This document shows, piece by piece, positions 46,388 to 55,540 of a DNA stretch of 64,000 nt. Under the pieces are notes generated by a model. The model did not search any database. It saw only the letters and a list, made by a program, of their open reading frames with translations, and had not been told where the DNA came from. The position numbers and the translations under genes are program-made. How positions within the stretch are numbered: the first letter of the stretch is position 1; each line of letters opens with the position of its first letter. Source of the stretch: Pseudomonas matsuisoli (GTDB lineage: Bacteria > Pseudomonadota > Gammaproteobacteria > Pseudomonadales > Pseudomonadaceae); assembly GCF_014647635.1 (NCBI RefSeq), contig NZ_BMPO01000005.1, positions 256,174-320,173 on the forward strand, written 5' to 3'.

Positions 46388-47334
46388 CCGACCGCCAATC
46401 CCATCATTGGGCCGATCAACGCGAGCGTGGCAGTCTCATGCTCATGCGCCTGACCGCATGGCTGGCGCGCACCCTGGGGCGACGCACGCTGACCCCGTTG
46501 CTGTATGTCATCGTTTTCTATTTCTATGTCTTCGGCCGCCGCGCCAGAGACTGTGCACGCCAATACCAGACGTACCTCGCTAGTTGGAGCGGTCGCCCGG
46601 AGCTGCGCCCTACGCGCCGGCGCGTTTTCACTCAATTCATGACCTTTGCCGAACACCTGCTCGACAAACTGGACGCCTGGAATGGTCGGTTGCGCTACGA
46701 GCACGTGGTGTTGCACGACCCCGACGGCGTCCGCCAGGGCCTGAAAGGGGAACGCGGCCAAATGCTGGTGGGGGCCCACCTCGGCAACCTGGATGTCTGT
46801 CGCGCGCTGGCCGAAGCGGGCAAACGCGTGAAGATGAACGTGCTGGTGCACACGCGCCATGCCCAGCGCTTTAACCGCCTCCTTGGCGAAGCCGGTGCCG
46901 ACCAGGTACAGCTGATCCAGGTCAGCGAACTCAACCCGGCCACGATGCTGCAGCTGTCGGAGCGGCTGGAACGAGGCGAATGGCTGGCCATCGCCGGGGA
47001 TCGCGTGGCACTGGGGGGTGGGCGTCATGCCGAAGTCGACTTTCTTAGCCACCCAGCACGTTTTCCGCAAGGCCCCTGGATGCTCGCCGGCCTCTTGAAG
47101 TGCCCCGTCAACCTGCTGTTCTGCCTCAAGCAGGAGGGGCGCTACCACGTTCACATCGAGCGTTTTGCCGATGCCATCGAATGGAAGCGCGATACGCGCG
47201 AGCAGGTCATCCGGCAATGGGTCGCGCAGTACGCCGAGCGGCTTGCCCAGCGTTGCCTCGACGCCCCCTTGCAATGGTTCAACTTTTTCCCCTTTTGGAG
47301 CGAGCACGATGACCGATCCCGTCATCTTCGGTGA
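46384..47334 (+). CDS. LpxL-type acyltransferase of aryl-polyene cluster
   Basis: Lysophospholipid/lipid A acyltransferase-like protein of 316 residues with an N-terminal membrane helix (TPLLYVIVFYFYVFGRR), the HTRHAQRFNRLL region, VGAHLGNLDVC (H-x-x-x-x-D-like active site H-L-G-N-L-D), and LAIAGDRVALGG. It is likely to acylate the glycolipid anchor. ATG 46384 overlaps the glycosyltransferase stop; the 3' end overlaps the ammonia-lyase gene by 26 bases. Confidence 0.88.
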   Translation: MTDRQSHHWADQRERGSLMLMRLTAWLARTLGRRTLTPLLYVIVFYFYVFGRRARDCARQYQTYLASWSGRPELRPTRRRVFTQFMTFAEHLLDKLDAWNGRLRYEHVVLHDPDGVRQGLKGERGQMLVGAHLGNLDVCRALAEAGKRVKMNVLVHTRHAQRFNRLLGEAGADQVQLIQVSELNPATMLQLSERLERGEWLAIAGDRVALGGGRHAEVDFLSHPARFPQGPWMLAGLLKCPVNLLFCLKQEGRYHVHIERFADAIEWKRDTREQVIRQWVAQYAERLAQRCLDAPLQWFNFFPFWSEHDDRSRHLR

Positions 47335-48847
47335 AGGTCACCTGTCCATCGAAGCGATCATGGCCGTTGCGCACCGGCAGGCACCGACGCGGGTGCAGAA
47401 GGATGCCGAGTATCAGGCGCGAATCACGCGTGGCGCGCGCTTTCTAGACACGCTGCTCGACAAGGAGGGCGTGATCTATGGTGTGACCACCGGCTACGGC
47501 GATTCCTGCGTGGTCGCGGTGCCCCTGCATCAGGTGGACGCACTGCCGCGCCAGCTGTACACCTTCCACGGGTGCGGCCTCGGTCAGGTGCTCGACGCGA
47601 CATCCACACGCGCGGTGCTGGCTGCACGTCTTCGCTCGCTCAGCCACGGCGTATCTGGCGTCCGCTTCGCGTTGCTGGAGCGCTTGCAGGGGTTCATCGA
47701 GCAGGACGTATTGCCGCTGATCCCGGAAGAAGGCTCCGTGGGCGCCAGCGGCGATCTCACGCCCTTGTCCTACGTGGCCGCCACGCTGTGCGGAGAACGC
47801 GACGTGCTGTGGCAAGGCGAGCGCCAGACAGCGGCTGCCGTGCACGAGGCCCTGGGCTGGACGCCACTTACGCTGCGGCCAAAGGAAGCGCTGGCCATCA
47901 TGAATGGCACTGCCGTGATGACCGGCCTTGCCTGCATTGCCTTCGCCCGCGCCGATTACCTGCTCAAGCTGGCGACGCGCATCACGGCGCTGAACGTCAT
48001 CGCCCTGCAAGGCAACCCTGAGCATTTCGATGAGCGCCTGTTCGCGGCCAAACCGCATCCGGGGCAGGCACAAGTGGCCGCCTGGATTCGTCAGGACCTT
48101 GCCGTGAGTGGTCCGACACAAGCCTTGCACCGCCTACAGGATCGCTATTCGATCCGCTGCGCACCGCACGTACTGGGCGTATTGGCCGACAGCCTCGGCT
48201 GGTTGCGGCAGTTCATCGAAACGGAGCTCAACAGCGCCAATGACAACCCCATCATCGACGGTGACGACGAGCGCGTCCTGCACGGTGGGCATTTCTATGG
48301 TGGCCACATCGCCTTCGCCATGGATGGGTTGAAGAATCTGGTGGCGAACGTTGCCGATCTTCTGGACCGACAACTCGCGTTGCTGGTGGATACCCGCTAC
48401 AACCATGGGCTGCCGAGCAACCTGTCCGGCGCGCCCACGAGCAGCGCGATGATCAACCATGGGTTCAAGGCCGTACAGATCGGTGCCAGCGCCTGGACCG
48501 CTGAGGCCCTGAAGAACAGCATGCCCGCCAGTGTCTTTTCCCGCTCGACCGAATGCCACAACCAGGACAAGGTCAGCATGGGCACCATCGCCGCCCGCGA
48601 TGCATTGCGCACGCTCGAACTCACGGAACAAGTCGCGGCCGCTACACTGATTGCCGCGAATCAGGGGATTTGGTTGAGAACCCGAGCGGGCAACCTGAAT
48701 CTGCCAGCCCCGCTACAGGCCATGCACGACCAGTTGCAGGCCGACTTCGTCCCCGTCATCGAAGACCGAGCGCTGGAACCCGAGCTGCGTCTGTGCCTGG
48801 ACCGTATCCGCTGCCAGCACTGGGGGCTGTATGCGCCCAAAGGCTAA
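47309..48847 (+). CDS. Aromatic amino acid ammonia-lyase (HAL/TAL family)
   Basis: MIO-containing ammonia-lyase of 512 residues. The cofactor triad Ala146-Ser147-Gly148 lies in GSVGASGDLTPLSY, and GVTTGYGDS gives the catalytic tyrosine loop. The substrate-selectivity loop reads LYTFHGCGLG, where histidine lyases usually have Ser-His, so it is not obviously a histidine enzyme. In the pigment cluster its likely job is to make a cinnamate or 4-coumarate starter from phenylalanine or tyrosine. No other histidine-degradation genes are near. The frame is open upstream to 47165 but ATG 47309 begins the conserved protein. Confidence 0.92.
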   Translation: MTDPVIFGEGHLSIEAIMAVAHRQAPTRVQKDAEYQARITRGARFLDTLLDKEGVIYGVTTGYGDSCVVAVPLHQVDALPRQLYTFHGCGLGQVLDATSTRAVLAARLRSLSHGVSGVRFALLERLQGFIEQDVLPLIPEEGSVGASGDLTPLSYVAATLCGERDVLWQGERQTAAAVHEALGWTPLTLRPKEALAIMNGTAVMTGLACIAFARADYLLKLATRITALNVIALQGNPEHFDERLFAAKPHPGQAQVAAWIRQDLAVSGPTQALHRLQDRYSIRCAPHVLGVLADSLGWLRQFIETELNSANDNPIIDGDDERVLHGGHFYGGHIAFAMDGLKNLVANVADLLDRQLALLVDTRYNHGLPSNLSGAPTSSAMINHGFKAVQIGASAWTAEALKNSMPASVFSRSTECHNQDKVSMGTIAARDALRTLELTEQVAAATLIAANQGIWLRTRAGNLNLPAPLQAMHDQLQADFVPVIEDRALEPELRLCLDRIRCQHWGLYAPKG

Positions 48848-48928
48848 CGCCCCTACTCTGATCTGCTCTCGCGAAATGGCCGCTTGCCGCGGCACAGCCC
48901 GCGTCGCTTTCCGGAAACGCCTCCGTCC

Positions 48929-48957
48929 CTGTAGGAGCGAGCTTGCTCGCGATCCCG
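48929..48957. repeat. Single REP-like palindrome
   Basis: CTGTAGGAGCGAGCTTGCTCGCGATCCC in the 242-bp gap after the ammonia-lyase gene is the standard Pseudomonas REP core. A decayed second copy (CCTGTAGAAGCGGGCTTGTCC) lies at about 49023-49043. It interrupts an otherwise gap-free operon. Confidence 0.7.
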
Positions 48958-49089
48958 TTATTCGCCTCACCCCAAACGGTACGTCCAACACCGCTCTCTT
49001 GAACCCTCGCCAGCACTTCACAGCCTGTAGAAGCGGGCTTGTCCACGAACCGCTCATTCACCTCATCCCGCTCCACAAGGACGCCCACC

Positions 49090-49521
49090 ATGCGTAGCAC
49101 CGGTGTATTGCATGCTGAAGTTGAGATCGTCGTGCCGTTTTTCGATGTCGACTCGATGGACGTCGTGTGGCACGGCCACTATGTGAAGTACCTGGAAATC
49201 GGACGCTGCGCACTGCTGGATACGCTCGGACACAACTATCTGCAGATGCGCGAATCAGGCTATGCCTGGCCGGTGATCGACCTTCAACTGCGCTATATAC
49301 GGGGCGCCGTCTTCGGCCAGCGGCTCGTCGTGCGGGCCGACCTCATCGAATGGGAAAACCGGCTAAAAATTCACTACCTGATAGCGGACGCGTGCACCGG
49401 TGAACGCATGACCCGTGGCAGTAGCGTGCAGGTCGCAGTGGAAATCGCCAGCCGGGAAATGCAGTTGGCGTCCCCCACCGTCTTTACCGATGCCGTGGAG
49501 CGAGCCCTGACATGCGCGTGA
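49090..49521 (+). CDS. Hotdog acyl-CoA/ACP thioesterase (ApeK-like)
   Basis: 4-hydroxybenzoyl-CoA-thioesterase-like hotdog protein of 143 residues with the pattern VPFFDVDSMDVVWHGHYVKYLE, in which the aspartate is the family catalytic residue. In the cluster it probably releases or edits acyl chains on the ACPs. ATG 49090 is the start although the frame is open from 49039. It overlaps the LolA-like gene by ten bases. Confidence 0.9.
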   Translation: MRSTGVLHAEVEIVVPFFDVDSMDVVWHGHYVKYLEIGRCALLDTLGHNYLQMRESGYAWPVIDLQLRYIRGAVFGQRLVVRADLIEWENRLKIHYLIADACTGERMTRGSSVQVAVEIASREMQLASPTVFTDAVERALTCA

Positions 49522-50111
49522 TTCGGCTGCTGATCGCCATGCTCCTGCTCGGCCCTGCCACGCTTGCCCAGGCACTGGAGCTCACGCAGCTGACCGAACG
49601 CCTGCGCGAGCCTGCCGTCATCCGCGGCGCGTTCATCCAGGAAAAACACCTGCGGGCGCTCGCCAAGCCCCTCACCAGCCGCGGCCATTACGTGCTGGCA
49701 CGCGACCAGGGATTGCTGTGGGCGCTGGAAAGTCCGCTGCAACAGGTCTACCGCATCACCCCTGACGGCATCGAACGGCGCACCGACGATAGCTGGCAGC
49801 CGACGCAACCCAACGGTGCCAGCGGCCGGCAAAATCAGCTCTCGCTGGCATTGCTGAGCGCGGACCACGCGCGGTTGTCACGCGATTTCGAGTTGCAACT
49901 AAGCGGTACCGATGCCGAATGGCAACTGGTCCTGACCCCAAAATCCACGCTGCTCAAGCAGATTTTCCGAGCGATAACCCTGCACGGCAGCAGCCGCGTC
50001 GAACGTATCGAGCTGGACGAAACGCAAGGTGACCGCACCATCTTGCGCCTGATCGATGGCCAACCGGATAGCCAACTGACAGCCCAGGAGCGGCATGACT
50101 TCGAACGTTGA
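49512..50111 (+). CDS. LolA-like periplasmic carrier (ApeL-like)
   Basis: Periplasmic protein of 199 residues with a signal peptide (MRVIRLLIAMLLLGPATLAQA) and the LolA outer-membrane lipoprotein carrier fold: LRGxFxQ-like IRGAFIQEKHLRAL, GHYVLARDQGLLW and the late RVERIELDETQGD. It should bind the hydrophobic polyene lipid in the periplasm. It overlaps the exporter gene by 17 bases. Confidence 0.9.
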   Translation: MRVIRLLIAMLLLGPATLAQALELTQLTERLREPAVIRGAFIQEKHLRALAKPLTSRGHYVLARDQGLLWALESPLQQVYRITPDGIERRTDDSWQPTQPNGASGRQNQLSLALLSADHARLSRDFELQLSGTDAEWQLVLTPKSTLLKQIFRAITLHGSSRVERIELDETQGDRTILRLIDGQPDSQLTAQERHDFER

Positions 50112-52425
50112 AGCGGCGCGGCGCCAGCGCTGGCCGTTCGCGGCATGCCTCGCGGCGCTGCTTGCGCTGCTGGCACTGGCCGGGTGGCAATGGCGCGCTG
50201 GCGCACCCGTGTCGACCGACCTGCTGCAATTGCTGCCTCACAGCAGTACCACGCCGCTGGCGGCGCGGGCGGAAGCGCGTATGCAAGCAGCGGTCAACCG
50301 TGACGTGGTTCTGCTGATCCGCCACGAAGACTCGGCCATCGCTAAAGCACTCGCTGCGGATATCGGCCAGGCCTGGGCACATTCAGCCCGCTTTGCCACG
50401 GTCCAGTGGAACCTGGAGACCGACCTGCCCGCCGTGCGCCGCCAACTCCTCGATGGACGCTTGGCGCTGCTAAGCCCTACGGACCGCGCGCTCATACAAT
50501 CGGCCCCCGCGCGTTTTGTCGAAGAACGCGTGGGCACCCTTCTCGATCCAGTCGGGGTGAGCATCGTTCCGCCAGAACAGGACTGGTTCGGCTTTGCCAC
50601 TCGCGCGCAGCAATCCCTCCCTCGTCCCGGCAACGTCACCGCCGATCTGGATGGCAGCCTGATCGCAGAGCACGATGGCCAAAGCTGGATGGTCTTGCGA
50701 GCGCAGACGCAAGGCAGCGCGTTCGATGGCGACTTGCCGGCAAAGGTTGCTGCTGACGTCGAACAAGCTCGCACCGAGGTGCGCAAGCGTGGCGGCCAGG
50801 CGATCGCGGCCAGCGGCTTGCTCTACGCCGCCGGAGGCGCGGAGCAGGCTCGCCGTGAAATCAGCCTGATCGGAGGTTTGTCAGGCGTCGCGACCATCGC
50901 CCTGCTGTGGGCGCTTTTTCGCAGGCTTCGAATGCTTCTTGCGGTGGTTCCCGTCGTTATCGGCTTGCTCACCGGCATCACGACCTGCGTGGCGCTGTAC
51001 GGCACTATCCATGTCTTGACGCTCGTCCTGGGCGCAAGCCTGATCGGTGTCGCGGTGGACTACCCGCTCCATGTCCTGTCGAAGAGCTGGGCACTGCGGC
51101 CCTGGAACCTTCGCCACGCGCTCCGTCTGACCTGGCCAGGGCTGACGCTGGGCCTCATCACCAACGTGATCGGCTACCTGGCGCTCGCCTTCACACCGCT
51201 GCCGGCGCTGACGCAGGTTGCCGCGTTTTCGGCGGCGGGCCTGATCGGTGCCTACCTTGCCACACTGTTCTTGCTGCCCGCGCTGATCGGTCGCGAGCCG
51301 ATCGAGCCCTGGTCACCACCGCTGCGCTGGGCCGAGCGGTTGCTCGCTTGGCACGTGGCGTTCGTAGGACGGGTGGGGACGCCTCTTCTGTTGATCGGGC
51401 TGCTGGCGTTCTGCGCATTGGGTGCGTCACGCCTGAGCCTGCACGACGACATCCGCCAATGGATCAGTCGCTCACCCGCTCTGCAGGCTGAAGCCATTCA
51501 GGTCGCTCAAGTGACCGGCTTTCAGCCGACGAGCCAGTTTCTGCTGGTCACTGCAGCGGACGAAACCGAGTTACTGACACGTCTTGCGGGGCTTCGGCCC
51601 GCGCTGGACAGGCTCGTCGGAGACGGTGTGATGACCGCCTATCTGTCGCTGGATCAGCTCGTCGCACCCGCTCCCGCCCAAGACGCAGTCCGTAGCGCGC
51701 TGCCGGAACTGCTCGCAGCGTCAGCCCCTTTTCAGGGGCTGGGCGTCGATCCTCGCGCGCTGGAAGCAGAGGCAGAAAAGATCGAGAAGCTGCCAAGTGT
51801 CACGGTCGATGCGGCGCTGGCCGGCCCTCTGGGAGAGCCCTGGCGCCCCCTCTGGCTGGGCCATGACGACAACGGCGTAGCGGCAATCATCAGCGTACAA
51901 GGGCTCACTGATTCCAGCCGTCTTGCAGACCTCGCCAAGACGCATGAGGGCATCCAGGCAGTGGATCGCTTGGCCGAACTCAACGGAATGTTCAGCGACA
52001 CTCAACGCAGCGCCGCTGTACTGAAGCTCCTGGCCTGCGCACTGATATTCGGCTTGCTGTGCCGCCCCTTCGGGCCCAAGGGCGCCGCGCGAATCGTTGC
52101 CATCTCATTGCTTGCGGCACTGTGCAGCCTCGCGTGCCTTGGCTGGCTGGGTATGCCACTGACCTTGTTCGGTCTGTTCGGGCTGCTGCTGGTGACCGCG
52201 ATCGGCGTGGATTACGCCATCCTCCTGCGCGAACGTGTTGGCGGCCTGCCGGTAAGCCTTCTGGGCACCCTGCTTTCCGCCATTACCACCTGGTTGTCGT
52301 TTGGTTTGCTGGCGCTATCGGACACACCGGCCGTGAGCAGTTTCGGCATCACGGTCACGTTAGGGCTCATCTTCAATTTCCTGCTGGCGCCTTGGGCGGC
52401 AGAGACGCAAAAGCGAGCCCTATGA
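50095..52425 (+). CDS. MMPL/RND-type exporter (ApeM-like)
   Basis: Inner-membrane exporter of 776 residues with two halves, each a periplasmic loop followed by five or six membrane helices (about 250-400 and 640-770). DYPLHVLSKSW and GVDYAILLRERVGG are the GxxxDY-type motifs of MMPL proteins. It is expected to move the aryl-polyene lipid out of the inner membrane to the LolA-like carrier. A 32-codon frame beginning at its ATGA stop (52422-52520) covers the gap to the next gene. Confidence 0.92.
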   Translation: MTSNVEAARRQRWPFAACLAALLALLALAGWQWRAGAPVSTDLLQLLPHSSTTPLAARAEARMQAAVNRDVVLLIRHEDSAIAKALAADIGQAWAHSARFATVQWNLETDLPAVRRQLLDGRLALLSPTDRALIQSAPARFVEERVGTLLDPVGVSIVPPEQDWFGFATRAQQSLPRPGNVTADLDGSLIAEHDGQSWMVLRAQTQGSAFDGDLPAKVAADVEQARTEVRKRGGQAIAASGLLYAAGGAEQARREISLIGGLSGVATIALLWALFRRLRMLLAVVPVVIGLLTGITTCVALYGTIHVLTLVLGASLIGVAVDYPLHVLSKSWALRPWNLRHALRLTWPGLTLGLITNVIGYLALAFTPLPALTQVAAFSAAGLIGAYLATLFLLPALIGREPIEPWSPPLRWAERLLAWHVAFVGRVGTPLLLIGLLAFCALGASRLSLHDDIRQWISRSPALQAEAIQVAQVTGFQPTSQFLLVTAADETELLTRLAGLRPALDRLVGDGVMTAYLSLDQLVAPAPAQDAVRSALPELLAASAPFQGLGVDPRALEAEAEKIEKLPSVTVDAALAGPLGEPWRPLWLGHDDNGVAAIISVQGLTDSSRLADLAKTHEGIQAVDRLAELNGMFSDTQRSAAVLKLLACALIFGLLCRPFGPKGAARIVAISLLAALCSLACLGWLGMPLTLFGLFGLLLVTAIGVDYAILLRERVGGLPVSLLGTLLSAITTWLSFGLLALSDTPAVSSFGITVTLGLIFNFLLAPWAAETQKRAL

Positions 52426-52506
52426 GCGCTTTGGCCTTGCCAACGATGAAAACGGTTTCCCTGGTGGGGGTCTGGTGCGGCCCTACCCTAAACAATTGGA
52501 GGTCAT

Positions 52507-53754
52507 ATGGTCCCGCCTGAAATGCAATCTCGCGAAGTCGTGGTCATTGGCGCGGGCCCGGCGGGAGCGCTCGCATCCGCGCTGCTCAAGCGAAACGGCC
52601 ACGATGTATTGATTCTGGAGCGTCAGCGTTTTCCCCGCTTTTCCATCGGCGAGAGTTTGCTCTCGCATTGTGTCGACTTTCTCGAAGAGGCCGGCATGCT
52701 CGATGTGGTGCGAGCCGAAGGCTTTCAGGCCAAGAATGGCGCAGCGTTCGCCTGGGGTGAAAAGCGCACGCATTTCGACTTCCGCGAGACGTTCACCCCC
52801 AGTGCGGGCTGGACGTTTCAGGTTCAACGTGCGCGCTTCGACCAGATCCTCGCCGACGAAGCAGAGCGCCAGGGCGTCGAGATACGGTATGAGGAGGAGA
52901 TCATCGCGGCCGACATGGCTGGCGACCGCCCGCGCCTTTCGGTGCGCCGCCACGACGGCAGCCGCTATGTCGTCGACGCCGCGTTCGTGTTAGACGCCAG
53001 CGGCTACGGGCGGGTGCTGCCGCGCCTGCTGGATCTGGAGGCGCCGTCCGGCTTCCCGGTACGCCAAGCGGTGTTCACTCACGTTGAAGATCGTATCGAC
53101 GCGAACGACTTCGATCGCGAGAAGATTCTCATCACGACGCATCCTCGAATGCGCGATGTCTGGTTCTGGAGCATTCCGTTCAGTGACGGACGGCTGTCCC
53201 AAGGTGTCGTGGCGGCAGCTGAGCGCTTCGAGGGGCGGCCAGAAGACTTGACCGAGTGCCTGAAGAGCTTCATCGATGAAACGCCCAGCCTGTCGAGCGT
53301 GTTGAAGAACGCGGTATGGGACACGCCGGCGCGCACGCTTGGCGGCTATTCCGCGAACGTTAAACGGCTGCACGGTCCCGGCTTCGCATTACTGGGCAAT
53401 GCCGCGGAGTTCCTCGATCCGGTATTCTCGTCCGGCGTGACCATCGCGATGCGCTCATCGAGCCTGGCCGCCGACGTGCTTCACCGTCAGCTATCAGGCG
53501 AAATCGTTGACTGGGAAGGCGAATTCGCGGTGCCGCTGAAGCGCGGTGTCGACACCTTCCGCGCCTACGTCGAGGGTTGGTACGACGGGAGTTTCCAAGA
53601 CGTCATCTATTACGAAAACGCAACCGACGATATCCGCCGGATGATCAGCGCTATCCTCGCCGGCTACGCATGGGATACGAAGAATCCCTATGTCGCCGAA
53701 CCCAAACGCCGCTTACGCGTCCTGGCCGAGCTTTGTGCCAGCACGCGGGCTTGA
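52507..53754 (+). CDS. FAD-dependent oxidoreductase/halogenase-like protein of aryl-polyene cluster
   Basis: Flavoprotein of 415 residues: VVIGAGPAGALASALLKRNGH is the GxGxxG FAD motif near the N-terminus, followed by LERQRFPRFSIGES, and GFALLGNAAEFLDPVFSSGV is the second FAD-contact region. The tryptophan-halogenase signature WxWxIP is present as W219-F-W-S-I-P224. Xanthomonadins, related aryl polyenes, are brominated. A ring halogenase is therefore plausible, though a hydroxylase or desaturase cannot be excluded. GGAGG precedes ATG 52507; ATG 52522 is an alternative. Confidence 0.85.
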   Translation: MVPPEMQSREVVVIGAGPAGALASALLKRNGHDVLILERQRFPRFSIGESLLSHCVDFLEEAGMLDVVRAEGFQAKNGAAFAWGEKRTHFDFRETFTPSAGWTFQVQRARFDQILADEAERQGVEIRYEEEIIAADMAGDRPRLSVRRHDGSRYVVDAAFVLDASGYGRVLPRLLDLEAPSGFPVRQAVFTHVEDRIDANDFDREKILITTHPRMRDVWFWSIPFSDGRLSQGVVAAAERFEGRPEDLTECLKSFIDETPSLSSVLKNAVWDTPARTLGGYSANVKRLHGPGFALLGNAAEFLDPVFSSGVTIAMRSSSLAADVLHRQLSGEIVDWEGEFAVPLKRGVDTFRAYVEGWYDGSFQDVIYYENATDDIRRMISAILAGYAWDTKNPYVAEPKRRLRVLAELCASTRA

Positions 53755-53798
53755 CCTATCGTTTTATGGGCATTGTCCCTTCGAGAGCCTTGAACCCT

Positions 53799-54329
53799 AT
53801 GCGCGCAGTACGCCGTTTCTGTTTGTCCCTGCTGAGTCTGTCCCTGCTGGTCATCCTGACAGCCTGCGCCGGGCGCCCCACCATGCCAGTATCCACGCCG
53901 GATCTTTCGCTGCCACAGCAACTGCGCATCGAACGCGTGCACCAAGGCACAGAGGACGACTCACTGCTGGTCATCCAGCAGGAAGGGGACGCGCTCCGCT
54001 TTTCCCTGTTCGATCCACTGGGCGCGCCCATTGCACGCCAGGTGCTGGCCGGCGGCGAGTGGAAGCGCGACGGGTTATTGCCGCCCAACCCGGAAGCCCG
54101 GCAGCTGTTCGCGGCACTGCTGTTCGCCTTGACGGACGAAGCCGAACTCTCGGAGGCCTATCCGAACGATGACTGGCGAGTCACGGAAAACCGCCGCACG
54201 CTTTATCGCGATGGAAAGGCCCACTGGCAGGCGCTCTACAGCCAGGAGGATGACTTTGACCTTCGCATCGCCGGGGATGCGCGCTATCACATCGTGCCCA
54301 TCGAGAACGCGGAAGCCTCTCAGCCGTGA
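53799..54329 (+). CDS. DUF3261 lipoprotein (ApeN-like)
   Basis: Predicted outer-membrane lipoprotein of 176 residues with lipobox LTAC (C23) and a DUF3261-type domain: LLVIQQEGDALRFSLFDPLGAPIARQ, a pattern typical of lipoproteins encoded in aryl-polyene clusters. It may receive the product at the outer membrane from the LolA-like carrier. The start is uncertain; ATG 53766 would lengthen it by 11 residues. It overlaps the ketosynthase gene as GTGA. Confidence 0.85.
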   Translation: MRAVRRFCLSLLSLSLLVILTACAGRPTMPVSTPDLSLPQQLRIERVHQGTEDDSLLVIQQEGDALRFSLFDPLGAPIARQVLAGGEWKRDGLLPPNPEARQLFAALLFALTDEAELSEAYPNDDWRVTENRRTLYRDGKAHWQALYSQEDDFDLRIAGDARYHIVPIENAEASQP

Positions 54330-55540
54330 CGGCGTATCTCGACGCGCTGGGCGTCGTCTGCGCGCTGGGGCGCGGCCAGGCGGATGTTGCGCAGGCGCTG
54401 CTCGCGGGGGATGACTCCGGCGTTCGCCCGACCAACAATTGGATCGCGGGGCGAACGGTATCAGTGGCCGAGGTGGCGACCCCGCTGGTCTCGCTTCCCT
54501 CCACATCGCCTGGTTTCGATACCCGCAACAATCAATTGCTGTGGACCGCGGCGCAGGAAGTCTTCGAATCGCTGAATGAAGCCATCGTGAAGTACGGTCG
54601 CCATCGCATCGGGATCGTGCTCGGCACCAGCACGACAGGCATCGACGAAGCCACAGCGGGCATCCGTGAATACCTGACCGCAGGACAGTTTCCGCCGGAC
54701 TACCACTACGCCCAGCAGGAGTTGTCCGCACCCGCAGCGTTCCTCGCCGAAGCGCTGGATATCACCGGGCCACGCTACGTGATCTCCACCGCCTGCACCT
54801 CCAGCGGTCGCGCCATGCAAAGCGCCCGCAGGCTCATCCGCCAAGGCATGTGTGACGCCGTGTTGTGCGGTGGGGTGGATTCGCTGTGCGCGTTGACGGT
54901 GAGGGGCTTCGCCGCACTGGAAGCCGTTTCCGATCGCCCGTGCAATCCGTTTTCGCGAAACCGCGACGGTATCAACATCGGCGAAGCGGCTGCCGTGTTT
55001 CTCATGACCCGCGATGCACTCTGCCGGCGAACTGGAAGTGCGACAGCGCCGATCGCAATACTTGGCGTCGGCGCCAGCTCGGATGCGCACCATATTTCCG
55101 CGCCTCATCCCGACGGCCTGGGCGCGATCGATGCCATGCGCAAGGCGCTGACGGACGCGCGCCTCGCGCCAGGCGAAATCGGCTATCTGAACCTGCACGG
55201 CACGGCGACGCGCCACAACGACGCGATGGAAAGCCTCGCCGTGCACGCCGTGTTCGACACCGGCACGCCGTGCTCATCCACGAAACCCATGACCGGCCAT
55301 ACACTGGGCGCTGCAGGTGCGCTCGAAGCTGCCTTCTGCTGGTTGTTGCTGAGCGAGCACAACCCTCACGGCTGCCTTCCTCCGCATCGTTGGGACGGCG
55401 AAGCGGACCCGGACTTGGCGACCCTGAACCTCGTTACGCCGGAAGACCGGCTCGAAGACATTGCACCGCGTTATCTGATGAGCAACTCCTTTGCATTCGG
55501 CGGCAGCAATCTGAGTCTGATCCTGGGAGACACGCCATGA
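54326..55540 (+). CDS. Beta-ketoacyl-ACP synthase (ApeO-like)
   Basis: Condensing enzyme of 404 residues with an intact triad: C157 in STACTSS, H291 in NLHGTAT and H325 in KPMTGHTLGAAG. It elongates the polyene by Claisen condensation with malonyl-ACP, probably as a heterodimer with the chain-length-factor-like protein or the second ketosynthase. GTG start at 54326 overlaps the lipoprotein stop. ATGA overlap with the dehydratase follows. Confidence 0.93.
   Translation: MTAYLDALGVVCALGRGQADVAQALLAGDDSGVRPTNNWIAGRTVSVAEVATPLVSLPSTSPGFDTRNNQLLWTAAQEVFESLNEAIVKYGRHRIGIVLGTSTTGIDEATAGIREYLTAGQFPPDYHYAQQELSAPAAFLAEALDITGPRYVISTACTSSGRAMQSARRLIRQGMCDAVLCGGVDSLCALTVRGFAALEAVSDRPCNPFSRNRDGINIGEAAAVFLMTRDALCRRTGSATAPIAILGVGASSDAHHISAPHPDGLGAIDAMRKALTDARLAPGEIGYLNLHGTATRHNDAMESLAVHAVFDTGTPCSSTKPMTGHTLGAAGALEAAFCWLLLSEHNPHGCLPPHRWDGEADPDLATLNLVTPEDRLEDIAPRYLMSNSFAFGGSNLSLILGDTP

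Noticed and set aside
46255-47325. A 356-codon open frame on the minus strand across the LpxL-type acyltransferase gene
   Set aside because: It opposes a gene with clear acyltransferase motifs and coupled overlaps, and its predicted product is low-complexity and His/Gln-rich, typical of a shadow frame.
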